Part shown: one piece after another, positions 1-8,933 of the stretch
How the letters are laid out: each line of letters begins with the position of its first letter
Position numbering within the stretch: the first letter of the stretch is position 1
Source: Nitratireductor alexandrii
GTDB lineage: Bacteria > Pseudomonadota > Alphaproteobacteria > Rhizobiales > Rhizobiaceae
NCBI RefSeq assembly: GCF_004000215.1
Contig: NZ_RBVY01000001.1
Location: forward strand, 434,001-498,000
DNA: 64,000 bases
Direction of reading: 5' to 3'
Position numbers and translations under genes: made by a program
The notes under the pieces: model-generated
What the model was told of the DNA's origin: nothing
What the model saw: the letters and a program-made list of their open reading frames with translations, nothing else
Database searches by the model: none

Positions 1-165
1 GGCCGGTCTTGCCGCATCGGCCCCGCGTCGCCCATGGCGACCCGCTTCCGATTGCCCGGTTTCGAGCCTTCGCCGCGAAATGCCGTAATGAACCGGCGGC
101 TTCGGCGTCCTAGTCGGTGAGAAAGGCCGTGCCCGAGGGCGGCAGTCACCGATGGAGGCGAAGAC

Positions 166-330
166 ATGCACAAGCATCGGCACAAGGACGCGCCGTCTAT
201 GGGGCCTGTGAGTATTGCTTCCGCACGGCGGCGTGCCACGGGCGGTTCCTCAAGCGTCCGGCGGCCTATGCCCGGCCTGTCCCAGCCTGTCCTCGCGCCG
301 GCCCGGATACGCACCACCGGGAACACCTGA
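166..330 (+). CDS. Small His/Arg-rich ORF coupled to copB (hypothetical)
   Basis: A 54-codon frame starts at an ATG seven bases after a near-ideal GGAGG (154-158). It ends with a TGA directly abutting the copB ATG (TGAATG), the arrangement expected for translational coupling. The product begins MHKHRHKDAP and is then rich in Arg, Ser and Pro. I see no membrane segment or known domain. It could be a short metal-responsive leader peptide, a tiny copper-binding protein, or only a ribosome-loading ORF. The strong ribosome site and exact junction are seen directly; any function is a guess. Confidence 0.4.
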   Translation: MHKHRHKDAPSMGPVSIASARRRATGGSSSVRRPMPGLSQPVLAPARIRTTGNT

Positions 331-2430
331 ATGAACCACATGGCCAGCCACCACCACGCAGACGCCCGCGCCGCGCGCGCCAAGTCGCGGACGCATCACG
401 GCCATGACGCTCATGGCGGCCACGACCATGGCGCGATGATCGCGGACTACCGCAGGCGCTTTTGGATCACGCTCGTCCTGACCGTGCCGATCCTGCTGCT
501 CGCCCCGATGATCCAGGGCTGGCTGGGTCTCGAGCAGGCGCTCGACTTTTCGGGCGACGCCTCTGTGCTCGCCGCGTTGTCCTCGGTCGTCTATTTTTAT
601 GGCGGCTGGCCGTTCCTGTCCGGCTTCTGGTCCGAGATGCGCACCGGCCGCACCGGCATGATGACGCTGATCGCGGTGGCCATCACCGCGGCCTATGCCT
701 ATTCGATGGCGATGGTCGCCATCGGCTCTCAGGAGACCTTCTTCTGGGAGTTGGCGACGCTGATCGCCATCATGCTGCTTGGCCATTGGATCGAGATGAA
801 GTCGATCATCGGCGCGGGCAAGGCGCTCGAAAAGCTCGCCGCGCTGATGCCAGACACCGCCCATCTGGTCGAGCCCGATGGCGGCATCCGCGATGTCTCG
901 GTCTCGGATTTGAACGGCGGCGAGACGCTGCTGGTCAAGCCCGGAGAGAAGGTTCCCGCAGACGCGGTGATCGTCAAGGGCGAGTCGGCGCTCAACGAGG
1001 CCATGCTGACCGGCGAGTCCAGGCCGGTCCACAAGGGGCCGGAGGCGCAGGTGATCGGCGGCTCGATCAATGGCGAGGGCGCGCTCACCATCAAGGTCGT
1101 GCACACCGGCGAAGACAGCTTCCTGTCCAACGTCATCAGACTGGTCGAGGACGCGCAGGCCAGCAAGTCGAAGACCCAGGATCTGGCCAACAACGCCGCG
1201 CGCTGGCTGACCTTCATCGCCCTCGGCGGCGGCCTGGTCACCGTTCTTTTCTGGACGCTTGCGACCGGCCAGGGCTTTGCCTTCGCCATGGAGCGCGCGG
1301 TGACTGTCATGGTCATCGCCTGCCCGCATGCGCTGGGGCTGGCCGTGCCGCTGGTGGTGGCGCGCTCGACGGCGATCGCCGCCGGCAACGGCCTCCTGAT
1401 CCGCGACCGCACCGCCTTCGAGGAGGCGCGCAATACCCAGGCCATCATCTTCGACAAGACCGGCACGCTGACCAAGGGCGAATTCGGCATCACCGACACT
1501 CTGGTCTTCGACACGCGCTACAAGGAGGCCGAAATCGTCGCCTACGCCGCGGCGGTCGAAAGCCGGTCGGAACATCCGATCGCCAAGGGCATCGTCAACG
1601 ACGCGCTCGACCTTTGGGGTGTCGACGATTTCAGGGCGATCCCCGGCAAGGGCGCCGAAGGGTCCGTCAAGGGCCGGGACGTGAAGGTCGTCAGCCCCGG
1701 TTACTTGCGCGCCAACGGGTTCGAAATCGGCGATCCGCGTTATGAAACGCTCAGCGGCGAGGGCAAGACGGTTGTGTTCGTGCTGATCGACAACGAACTC
1801 GCCGGGGCGATCGCGCTTGCCGACATCGTCAGGCCCGAATCCAGGCAGGCCATCGCCGACCTGCAGAAGCTCGGCATCCGCTGTATCATGCTGACCGGCG
1901 ACAACAGGCAAGTGGCCGACTGGGTCGGCCGACAGATCGGGCTCGACGAAGTGATCGCCGAGGTCCTGCCGCAGCAAAAGGCCGAGACGGTCAGAAAGAT
2001 TCAGGAACGCGGGCTGATCGTCGCGATGACCGGCGACGGGGTCAACGACGCCCCCGCGCTCGCCCAGGCCAATGTCGGCATCGCGGTGGGCGCGGGCACC
2101 GATGTCGCTATCGAGACCGCCGACATCGTGCTGGTGCGCTCCGATCCTGGCGATGTCGCCGCCATACTCGGCCTGGCGCGGGCGACCTACGGCAAGATGA
2201 TCCAGAACCTCGCCTGGGCGACCGGCTACAACGCTTTCGCGATTCCCGCCGCCGCCGGCGTGTTCTTTTCCTGGGGCTTGGTGTTGAGCCCCGCCATCGG
2301 CGCGATCTTCATGTCGGCGAGCACCGTCATTTGCGCGCTCAACGCACAGCTTCTCAGGCTCGACCGGCAGCGCGGCGCCGGTGCCGGCCCGGCGCCGGCC
2401 GCCGTGCGATCGCCCGCCGGCGCGCAATGA
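331..2430 (+). CDS. copB: Copper-translocating P1B-type ATPase, CopB/CPH class
   Basis: A 699-residue inner-membrane heavy-metal ATPase that should export copper or silver at the cost of ATP. The N-terminus (about residues 1-35) is His-rich and replaces the CxxC metal-binding domains of CopA. The transmembrane metal site is CPH (331-333), the CopB hallmark, rather than CPC. TGES is at about 227-230, the phosphorylated Asp is D375 in DKTGTL, and GDGVNDAP lies near residue 567, so the catalytic core is complete. It starts directly after the stop of the small ORF at 166-330 and is followed 16 bases later by a DUF2933 gene. Family and class are clear. Whether the physiological metal is Cu(I), Cu(II) or Ag(I) cannot be read from sequence. 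Confidence 0.95.
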   Translation: MNHMASHHHADARAARAKSRTHHGHDAHGGHDHGAMIADYRRRFWITLVLTVPILLLAPMIQGWLGLEQALDFSGDASVLAALSSVVYFYGGWPFLSGFWSEMRTGRTGMMTLIAVAITAAYAYSMAMVAIGSQETFFWELATLIAIMLLGHWIEMKSIIGAGKALEKLAALMPDTAHLVEPDGGIRDVSVSDLNGGETLLVKPGEKVPADAVIVKGESALNEAMLTGESRPVHKGPEAQVIGGSINGEGALTIKVVHTGEDSFLSNVIRLVEDAQASKSKTQDLANNAARWLTFIALGGGLVTVLFWTLATGQGFAFAMERAVTVMVIACPHALGLAVPLVVARSTAIAAGNGLLIRDRTAFEEARNTQAIIFDKTGTLTKGEFGITDTLVFDTRYKEAEIVAYAAAVESRSEHPIAKGIVNDALDLWGVDDFRAIPGKGAEGSVKGRDVKVVSPGYLRANGFEIGDPRYETLSGEGKTVVFVLIDNELAGAIALADIVRPESRQAIADLQKLGIRCIMLTGDNRQVADWVGRQIGLDEVIAEVLPQQKAETVRKIQERGLIVAMTGDGVNDAPALAQANVGIAVGAGTDVAIETADIVLVRSDPGDVAAILGLARATYGKMIQNLAWATGYNAFAIPAAAGVFFSWGLVLSPAIGAIFMSASTVICALNAQLLRLDRQRGAGAGPAPAAVRSPAGAQ

Positions 2431-2446
2431 TCAAGGAGATCATCCA

Positions 2447-2764
2447 ATGCAACACAATCCACCGCCGCAAGGCGGGCGTGGCTCATCGCCCGGACGCCGC
2501 GACAATGGCCGAACCTGGCCGCTGATCGCCCTCCTGATCGGCCTGATCGCTGCTCTGGTCTACCAGTATCGCGCCGCCATACCTGTCGAACTGCTCTCCG
2601 TCGCGGCATTGCTGGCGCTGTGCGGCGGCATGCACGTCTTCATGCATCGTGGAGGGGGACATCGCGGACGGGGGCATGGCGGGCATGGTCGAGACGGGCA
2701 TGAACGGAACCGCTCGATCCGGAAGGACGACTGGCCTGACGAGGACGACCGGGGGACCGCGTGA
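2447..2764 (+). CDS. Small DUF2933-like membrane protein
   Basis: A 105-residue protein. Its ATG lies eight bases after AAGGAG (2433-2438) and 16 bases after copB. Two hydrophobic segments (about residues 26-42 and 48-66) are followed by a motif ending MHVFMHRGGGH and a Gly/His/Arg-rich tail, the pattern of DUF2933 proteins commonly found beside copper and silver resistance genes. The His and Met residues suggest metal contact at the membrane surface; this is inference. The acidic C-terminal end (about 97-102) is unremarkable. The DUF2933 assignment rests on the hydrophobic segment plus MHxFMHxG tail, not on a profile search. Confidence 0.7.
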   Translation: MQHNPPPQGGRGSSPGRRDNGRTWPLIALLIGLIAALVYQYRAAIPVELLSVAALLALCGGMHVFMHRGGGHRGRGHGGHGRDGHERNRSIRKDDWPDEDDRGTA

Positions 2765-2789
2765 GGGCACAATCCCGGTATGCGTCCTG

Positions 2790-3752
2790 ATGTCCGTACC
2801 GCCCCGGCTTCTGGCGGTCGTCGTCATGGCCCTGTGGGCGATGTGCTACCCCCTGATCGCCTTGGCGCTCGACGATGCCCCGCATCTGACTTTCGCCGCT
2901 CTGCGCGCGGCACTCGGCGGCGCGACCTTGATGGCGGTGGCCTTGGCAACGGGCGTCAGCTGGCCGGCCGCCGGGCGGCAGTGGCGCTGGATCCTCGTTG
3001 CCGGCGTCGGCATGACCGGAATCGGTTATTTCGGCATGTTCCATGGCGCCGAATTCGTCGCGCCTGGGCTGGCGACGGTGATGTCCAACGGGCAGCCGCT
3101 GATCGCCGGGCTGCTGGCGACCGCCTTTCTGGGGGAGCGCACCGGCGCGACCGGCTGGAGCGGCCTCGTGATCGGCTTCGTCGGCGTCGCCGTCATCGCG
3201 CTGCCAAGCTTCCGGCCAGGCGCGGACGCGACCGACCTGATCGGCCTTGCTTATGTGCTGCTGGCGACCACCGGCGTGGCGGCCGGACACATCGCGATCA
3301 AGCGTCTTGCCGAGGACGTCGCACCGGTCATGGCAATGGGGCTGCAGCTTGCAGTCGGCGCGTTCCTTCTGGCCGGTCTGGCGATCGCCATCGAAGACCC
3401 GACGAGGATCGACTGGACCGGGCGTTTCGTGCTGGCGCTGCTGGGACTCGCGCTGCCCGGAACGGCGCTCGCCTTCTGGCTCTGGCAAATCACTCTCGCG
3501 CGGCTCGCGGTTTCGCAAGCCGTGGCCTTCAGTTTCATCGTCCCGGTGATCGGCCTGACGGTTGGATGGGCATTTTTCGAGGAAACGGTAACGACGCTGA
3601 CGATTGCCGGTGCCGTGTTGTCGGTCATTGGCGTCTGGCTGGCAACCGGCCAAGGGAGCCCCGCCGAAGCGCCCGCAACGCCGGGAGGCGCATGGCGGGA
3701 ACCATGGTCTCCAAGGCCGTCAAAACAGCCTCCGGCATTCCCAGATCGTTGA
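2790..3752 (+). CDS. DMT-superfamily (EamA) transporter
   Basis: A 320-residue inner-membrane protein with two EamA repeats (about residues 8-140 and 150-285) and about ten predicted transmembrane helices, typical of drug/metabolite exporters such as RhtA- or YdcZ-like carriers. The first repeat contains VVVMALWAMCYPLIA and the second ends VIGLTVGWAFFEE, both standard EamA features. The frame is open further upstream to 2649, but that part overlaps the DUF2933 gene out of frame and carries no membrane segment, so I start at 2790. A Pro-rich tail of about 35 residues follows the last helix. The substrate is unknown. It is in the copper block but probably only by position, since DMT exporters are not known as metal pumps. 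Confidence 0.85.
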   Translation: MSVPPRLLAVVVMALWAMCYPLIALALDDAPHLTFAALRAALGGATLMAVALATGVSWPAAGRQWRWILVAGVGMTGIGYFGMFHGAEFVAPGLATVMSNGQPLIAGLLATAFLGERTGATGWSGLVIGFVGVAVIALPSFRPGADATDLIGLAYVLLATTGVAAGHIAIKRLAEDVAPVMAMGLQLAVGAFLLAGLAIAIEDPTRIDWTGRFVLALLGLALPGTALAFWLWQITLARLAVSQAVAFSFIVPVIGLTVGWAFFEETVTTLTIAGAVLSVIGVWLATGQGSPAEAPATPGGAWREPWSPRPSKQPPAFPDR

Positions 3753-3848
3753 AACCGGCGCCGGCCGGGGGCGGTCAGTGCCGTCGGCAAGCCGCTCTCG
3801 CCTGCCATCGTCCGGCCGCGTTTCGGGAAACCGGGTCAGGAACCGGGT

Positions 3849-5177
3849 TTAATCCTGGCGCTGCGGCGAAGGGCGGACCCTTGCCAGATAGATCCGCTCG
3901 AAGGCGAACACCGCTGCCATCGCGCCCGCAGCGATGACGACGATGGCCGGGTCGGCCCGCCATTTCATCGTCGTGAAGGCGGCAAGCACCACCGCGTCGA
4001 GCGCAATCGCGGTCAAGAGAATCCAGCCGCTGGCCCCGACGTCCCGGCGCAGATGACGATAAACGCCCCAATGGATGATGATGTCCATCACCAGGTAGAA
4101 GAAGGCACCCAGCGCCGCGATGCGCGACAGGTCGAAAAACACGGCCAGGACGGCGGCGATGACGACCGTATAGACGAGCATGTGATCTCGGATCGCGCCC
4201 GGCATGCCGAAATGGCTGTGCGGGATCAGCCTCATCTCGGTGAGCATGGCCAGCATGCGCGAGACCGCGAAGATCGAGGCCAGCAGGCCGGACGCGGTCG
4301 CGACCAGCGCCAGGGCCACGGTCAGGTAGAACCCGGTGCGCCCGAGCGCGGGTTCCGCCGCCTCAGCCAGCGCATAGTCCTTGGCCGCGACCAGAGCGTC
4401 GAGCGACAGGCTGGACCCTACCGCCAGGGCGACCAGCAGATAGACGACGACGCAGATCAGGATCGACCAGATGATGGCCCGGCCGACATTGCGATGCGGA
4501 TCGGTGATCTCGGCGCCCGAATTGGTGATCGTGGTGAAGCCTTTGAAGGCCAAAATCGACAGTGCAACCGAGGCGAGGAAACCGGTGGGCGAAAAGCGGC
4601 TTGCCCCGCCCGACGCCTCGAACGACAGGCCGCTCGCCCACAGCGCGGCGGCGCCGAAAAGGGCAATGCCGCCCACCTTGAGCACGGCCATGACCAGCGA
4701 AACCAGGCTCACCGAGCGGCTGCCCGCGACGTTGACGAGCCAGGCCGCCAGGATCAGCGCCACGGCGATTGCCGGCACGGCGATGCCACCGGGCTCGCTT
4801 CCCAGACCCCGAAGCGCATAGGTGGCGAATGTCCGCGCCACCAGGCTCTCGTTGATGACCATGGACAGCGCCATCAGCAGCGCCGCGCCGGCTGCCACGG
4901 TCGTCGGTCCGTAGGCCCTTTGCAGGATCATGGCGATGCCGCCCGAAGAGGGATGGGCATTGGAAACCTTGACGTAGGAATAGGCGCTGAAGCCGGTCAC
5001 GACGGCGCCGAGCAGGAACGACAGCGCAAACCACGACCCCGCCAGTTCGGCGATCTGGCCCGTCAGCGCCAGGATGCCGGCGCCGATCATCACGCCGGTG
5101 CCCATGGCGACCGCGCCGGGCAGGCTGATCGAACCGGCTTGGTCGGTTTTGTCAGGCGCGTCGCTATTGTGTGTCAA
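3849..5177 (-). CDS. APC-family amino-acid permease
   Basis: An integral membrane transporter of about 442 residues of the amino acid/polyamine/organocation superfamily. The first helix has the GVMIGAGILALTG signature (unwound TM1, substrate site), and about 12 helices follow. An in-frame region reaches 5369, but that part is the wrong-frame shadow of the DUF302 gene. The natural start is a TTG at 5177-5175 that overlaps the DUF302 stop codon (TTGA). Residues from there (LTHNSDAPDKTDQ, with L read as Met) lead straight into TM1. Next in the same direction is nothing, since the EamA gene converges from the other side. The substrate cannot be read. A DUF302 plus APC pairing suggests stress- or metal-linked regulation rather than simple amino-acid uptake, as inference. 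Confidence 0.85.
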   Translation of the reverse strand: MTHNSDAPDKTDQAGSISLPGAVAMGTGVMIGAGILALTGQIAELAGSWFALSFLLGAVVTGFSAYSYVKVSNAHPSSGGIAMILQRAYGPTTVAAGAALLMALSMVINESLVARTFATYALRGLGSEPGGIAVPAIAVALILAAWLVNVAGSRSVSLVSLVMAVLKVGGIALFGAAALWASGLSFEASGGASRFSPTGFLASVALSILAFKGFTTITNSGAEITDPHRNVGRAIIWSILICVVVYLLVALAVGSSLSLDALVAAKDYALAEAAEPALGRTGFYLTVALALVATASGLLASIFAVSRMLAMLTEMRLIPHSHFGMPGAIRDHMLVYTVVIAAVLAVFFDLSRIAALGAFFYLVMDIIIHWGVYRHLRRDVGASGWILLTAIALDAVVLAAFTTMKWRADPAIVVIAAGAMAAVFAFERIYLARVRPSPQRQD

Positions 5178-5560
5178 AGCGCGGCGATCACCTTGGCAAG
5201 CATGTCGCGCACCTGGGCGGCGACCTCGGCCAGTTTTTCGTTGTCGATGGCCTGCATCGAGGCGACCGGGTCGACGGCGCTGACCTCGATGCCGTCCTCG
5301 GTCTGGCGCAGGATCACGTTGCACGGCAGCATGGCGCCGACGCGCGGCTCGATGCCGATCGCCTGCCACGCCATGGTCGGATTGCAGGCGCCGAGGATCC
5401 GATAGGGGTCCATCTCCTCGTCGAGCTTCTTCTTCATCGTTGCCTTGACGTCGATCTCGGTCAGAACGCCGAAACCGTGGTCGGCCAGGACGCTGCGGAC
5501 CTTCGCGTCGACAGCGTCGAAATCGGCGCCTTCAATCGTGCGGGTGATCGTGTAGTCCAT
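5174..5560 (-). CDS. DUF302 domain protein
   Basis: A 128-residue soluble protein that is a single DUF302 domain. The fingerprint is YRILGACNPTMAWQA followed by GAMLPCNVILR, including the conserved Cys in ACNP and in LPCN. DUF302 proteins recur in sulfur-oxidation and metal-resistance clusters, and no catalytic activity is established for the family. The ATG at 5560 has a GGGAG-type ribosome site just upstream. Its stop codon overlaps the TTG start of the downstream APC permease by two bases, so the two are probably translated together. The two conserved cysteines make metal or thiol chemistry conceivable, but this is speculation. Confidence 0.85.
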   Translation of the reverse strand: MDYTITRTIEGADFDAVDAKVRSVLADHGFGVLTEIDVKATMKKKLDEEMDPYRILGACNPTMAWQAIGIEPRVGAMLPCNVILRQTEDGIEVSAVDPVASMQAIDNEKLAEVAAQVRDMLAKVIAAL

Positions 5561-5581
5561 GGAAAACTCCCTGCAATATCA

Positions 5582-5615
5582 TAAAACCAAGCCGCGCCCG
5601 CTCGCCGGACGCGGC
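5582..5615 (-). terminator. Possible intrinsic terminator between EF-hand and DUF302 genes
   Basis: Read on the minus strand, GCCGCG (5615-5610) pairs with CGCGGC (5596-5591) across a GC-rich loop, followed by TTGGTTTTAT. The stem is short (6 bp) and the U-run is interrupted, so it may only attenuate read-through from the EF-hand gene. Confidence 0.4.
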
Positions 5616-5639
5616 CTGACACCCTAAAAGTCCGATCGG

Positions 5640-6308
5640 TCAATTGTCGTCCATCATGTCGTCATCGTCCATCATGGAACGGCCGTTGCCCATCATGGTT
5701 CCAGGTCGGCCGGGACGGCCCTGAGCGGACATTTGCGCCCGCATCGCCTCGCGCATGCGTTCCATCCGCGCGAACTTGTCGGCCGGCGCGGTGATCTCCT
5801 CGCCCGTCACGGCACCATCACCGTTCTCGTCCAGAGCCTGGAAGCGATCGACCATGGCCGGTCGGACCATGACCGCGTGCAGCCCTTCGAATTCTTCGAG
5901 CGACAGCCGGCCATCGCCGTCGGCGTCATACTCTTCCAGTCGGGCGGTGAGGCCGGCGCGCAATTCGTCGGCAGTCAAAACCCCGTTCTCGTCGCTGTCG
6001 AACAGATCGGTCATGGCGCCCATCGGGCCCATCATACCCATGCCGCCGCCCATGCCCGTACCGCCCATGCCCATGCCGCCGCTCATCATCGAGCCGTGCA
6101 TACGCATCATCATCGGCATCATGGAAGACATGTGGTCCATCAGGCCAGGCCCCATGCCTTGGCCACCCCATTGACCCTGGCCCATCATGCCGGGCCCCAT
6201 GCCCTGAGCCGGGCCGCCCCACCCTGGACCATGTGCCATGGCCGGTGATGCGGCTGCCACGCCAAGTATGACGGCCAGTCCGAGCGCCGTTGTCGGTATG
6301 CGTTTCAT
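5640..6308 (-). CDS. Exported Met-rich EF-hand protein
   Basis: A 222-residue protein. I chose the ATG at 6308 because it opens a clean Sec signal peptide (MKRIPTTALG..., cleavage near SPAMA-HG, residue 25) and follows a GAGGAC ribosome site; a further in-frame ATG at 6356 would put a charged stretch before the signal. Residues 30-100 are a Gly/Met repeat region with many MxM and MM pairs, a composition typical of Cu(I)-binding periplasmic proteins. Three EF-hand loops follow at about 104-115 (DSDENG), 128-139 (DADGDG) and 160-171 (DENGDG), all with acidic positions 1, 3, 5 and 12. The tail is again Met/Asp-rich. It probably acts in the periplasm as a metal sponge or sensor next to the CopB block. 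The combination of calcium loops and a Met-rich domain is unusual. Confidence 0.8.
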   Translation of the reverse strand: MKRIPTTALGLAVILGVAAASPAMAHGPGWGGPAQGMGPGMMGQGQWGGQGMGPGLMDHMSSMMPMMMRMHGSMMSGGMGMGGTGMGGGMGMMGPMGAMTDLFDSDENGVLTADELRAGLTARLEEYDADGDGRLSLEEFEGLHAVMVRPAMVDRFQALDENGDGAVTGEEITAPADKFARMERMREAMRAQMSAQGRPGRPGTMMGNGRSMMDDDDMMDDN

Positions 6309-6477
6309 TGGTTGTCCTCGCTGTGGTTGCGTCGTCATGGACCGCCGCTCGCACAATGCTGCACGATGGCGTTCGCTGCCTAAGACGCGCCGCGCGGCTG
6401 ATGATTACAGATCGTCGTGAAATTACCGGCTTCGCCCAGGCCCGGTCGTCGCGGTGCGAGATCCGGCGATGCGGCTG

Positions 6478-7383
6478 TCAGGTGCCGAAAAGCTCGATGC
6501 CCATCTCTTGCCGCTTGGCGTCCAATATCGCGCGCAACAGCGACAGGAAACGCTCGCCGATCGGCGATAGCCGGTGTCCCTTGCGGCAGATTGCATGGAC
6601 CGTACGCCGCGCCGACGCATCGGCAAGCGGCACGAACGCGACCCCGGTCATGGCGCTGTTGCGCATCATGCGTGGCAGGATCGTGATCCCGATATGGGCA
6701 CGCACGGCCGCCTGGATCGAGATTACGTTGGCGATATACATGATCCTGTCGGAATTGATCCGGTCGAGCTCGCTCGAAGGCGTCGCGGTATAGCTGCCGT
6801 TCCCCAAAAAAGGCCGTGCCCGAACCTCATCCCATTCCACCGGCCGGGCCGACTTCGCCAGCGGGTCGTCCTGCGCGCACACAACGTCGAGCGGATCCGA
6901 CAAAAGGGGAGTGAAGGTCAGCTCATCCCGTCTTCCGACGGCCGATGCCAGCCCGATCTCGACCGTGCCCAGGAGAACCGCCTGCGTGACCGAATGGGAA
7001 TCCATGTCTCTGATCTCCACCCGCGAACCGGGGCGCGATTTCCACGTTGCGGTAATCGCATCCGGCACGATCGTGGCGGCGATGGAGGGGACACAGGCAA
7101 TGTCGAGCTGGCCCGGCGCGCCGTCGGCATGATGCCGGATCGCCTGGACGATGCGGTCGTAATGTTCGAGCAGCGGCCGGGTCTCTTCGACGATGAAGCG
7201 TCCCAGCGGCGTGAGCTTCGATTTGCGGTCGCCCTCGAAAAGCCGCCCTCCGACCTCTTCCTCGAGTTGCTTGAGCGTGAGCGAGACGGCGGACGAACTC
7301 CGGTTGAGCTGAACGGCGGCGGGCACCAGGCCGCCATTCCGGGCCACGCTGTGCAAAACGCGAAAATGAGCGAGTTTGAACAT
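6478..7383 (-). CDS. LysR-family regulator, divergent from the 7.5-14.9 kb operon
   Basis: A 301-residue regulator with an N-terminal winged HTH (about residues 1-60; FRVLHSVARNGGLVPAAVQL then SSSAVSLTLKQLEEE) and a C-terminal LysR substrate-binding domain (about 90-295). It is transcribed away from the aldehyde dehydrogenase gene with about 100 bases between the two starts, the classical layout for a LysR activator controlling its neighbour. The inducer is therefore probably a substrate or intermediate of the dehydrogenase/M19-like/flavoprotein pathway. The length is normal and the frame is intact. Confidence 0.9.
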   Translation of the reverse strand: MFKLAHFRVLHSVARNGGLVPAAVQLNRSSSAVSLTLKQLEEEVGGRLFEGDRKSKLTPLGRFIVEETRPLLEHYDRIVQAIRHHADGAPGQLDIACVPSIAATIVPDAITATWKSRPGSRVEIRDMDSHSVTQAVLLGTVEIGLASAVGRRDELTFTPLLSDPLDVVCAQDDPLAKSARPVEWDEVRARPFLGNGSYTATPSSELDRINSDRIMYIANVISIQAAVRAHIGITILPRMMRNSAMTGVAFVPLADASARRTVHAICRKGHRLSPIGERFLSLLRAILDAKRQEMGIELFGT

Positions 7384-7484
7384 AGGTTCTTCCAGCTTTC
7401 CTCAAATTCGCTTGACTAATTCCCGTTTGATTTATGCCGGAGAAACGGCACATTGGAAAGAGGACATGCAAACAAAGGAACCCA

Positions 7485-8933
7485 ATGTCACCCTTCGCCA
7501 ACTTCATCGCCGGATCCTGGGCCGGATCGGACAGGCTGATCGACAACGTCAACCCGTCGGACACGAACGATCTGATCGGGCGTTATGCGCAGGCAACGCC
7601 GGATCAGGTCGAGGCAGCCGTCGCTGCCGCGCACGATGCGCTGCCTGCGTGGAATGCGAAGGGGCTGGAGGCGCGCGCCGATGTGCTCGACCGGGTCGGC
7701 CGCGAGCTGATGGCGCGGGCGGAGGAACTGGGCGCGCAGCTTTCGCGCGAGGAAGGCAAGCCGCTTGCCGAAGGCAAGGGCGAGGTCTACCGCGCCGGCC
7801 AGTTCTTCACCTATTACGCGGGCGAGGTTCTCAGGCAGATCGGCGACACGGCCCAATCGGTTCGCCAGGGCGTCGATATAACCGTCACCCGTGAGCCGGT
7901 CGGCGTCGTCGCGGTGATCTCGCCGTGGAATTTTCCAATGGCAACGGCGTGCTGGAAAATTGCGCCCGCCCTGGCCTTTGGCAACGCGGTGGTATGGAAG
8001 CCGGCAAACCAGACGCCTGCCAGCGCTTGGGCATTGGCCGAAATCTTCAGTAGACAGGACATCCCCGCCGGCCTGTTCAACCTCGTCATGGGGTCTGGCG
8101 GCAGCGTCGGTGGTCGGCTGGCCGCTCATCCGCAGGTGAATGCGATCAGTTTCACCGGTTCCGTCGAGGTCGGCCGGCAGGTTGCGGCCGCCGCCATCTC
8201 GAACCTGACCAAGCTTCAGATGGAGATGGGCTCGAAAAACCCGCTCTTGGTGATGGAGGACGCCGATCTCGACATTGCCGCCGCTCTGGCCGTCAGCGGT
8301 GCCTTCGGCGGCACGGGCCAGAAATGCACGGCGTCGTCGCGCTTGATCGTGCACGAGGCGGTGCACGACGATTTCGTGGAGCGGTGTGTCGCTCGTGCCC
8401 GTGCGCTCGAGGTGGGGCACGCGCTCGAGCCGAAGACGGAAATCGGGCCGGTCGTCAGCGCCCAGCAACTGGATTCGAATCTCGATTATGTGGCGCTGGC
8501 CCGATCAGCCGGCTGCGAACTCGTCACCGGCGGCGGCCGCTTGGAGCGGGCCACCCCCGGTTTTTTCATGGAACCGACGCTTTTCACCGGGACGCGCAAT
8601 GATATGCGCGTCAACCAGGAGGAAATGTTCGGCCCCATCGCCTGCGTCATCCCGGCGTCGGGTTTCGAGGAGGCCGTTGCGATCGCCAACGACACGCGTT
8701 ACGGCCTGACCGCCGGCATCGTGACGCGTTCCATCGCCTATGCGACCGAATTCCGTCGACGTTCGCGCAGCGGCTGCGTCATGGTCAACCTACCCACGGC
8801 CGGTACGGATTATCACGTACCTTTCGGGGGTATGAAAATGTCGAGCTACGGCCCCCGTGAGCAGGGTGCCTATGCCGCCGAATTCTACACCACCGTCAAG
8901 ACCGCCTATATCCAGCCGGGGCCGGTCGCATGA
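7485..8933 (+). CDS. NAD(P)-dependent aldehyde dehydrogenase, KGSA-dehydrogenase-like
   Basis: A 482-residue cytosolic enzyme oxidising an aldehyde to a carboxylate. The catalytic residues are intact: N149 in PWNF, FTGS at 223-226, E247 in EMGSKNP and the nucleophile C281 in GQKCTASSR. The EMGSKN form of the glutamate motif is typical of alpha-ketoglutarate-semialdehyde dehydrogenases and relatives rather than betaine aldehyde dehydrogenase (ELGGK). The ATG at 7485 follows AAAGGA at good spacing; upstream in-frame codons to 7434 lack one. The stop overlaps the start of the M19-like gene (ATGA), so the two are coupled. The aldehyde is unknown; a dioxo-acid semialdehyde is a reasonable first guess. 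Confidence 0.88.
   Translation: MSPFANFIAGSWAGSDRLIDNVNPSDTNDLIGRYAQATPDQVEAAVAAAHDALPAWNAKGLEARADVLDRVGRELMARAEELGAQLSREEGKPLAEGKGEVYRAGQFFTYYAGEVLRQIGDTAQSVRQGVDITVTREPVGVVAVISPWNFPMATACWKIAPALAFGNAVVWKPANQTPASAWALAEIFSRQDIPAGLFNLVMGSGGSVGGRLAAHPQVNAISFTGSVEVGRQVAAAAISNLTKLQMEMGSKNPLLVMEDADLDIAAALAVSGAFGGTGQKCTASSRLIVHEAVHDDFVERCVARARALEVGHALEPKTEIGPVVSAQQLDSNLDYVALARSAGCELVTGGGRLERATPGFFMEPTLFTGTRNDMRVNQEEMFGPIACVIPASGFEEAVAIANDTRYGLTAGIVTRSIAYATEFRRRSRSGCVMVNLPTAGTDYHVPFGGMKMSSYGPREQGAYAAEFYTTVKTAYIQPGPVA

Noticed and set aside
250-2427. Open frame of about 725 codons on the minus strand under copB
   Set aside because: Antisense to copB with composition typical of a shadow frame.
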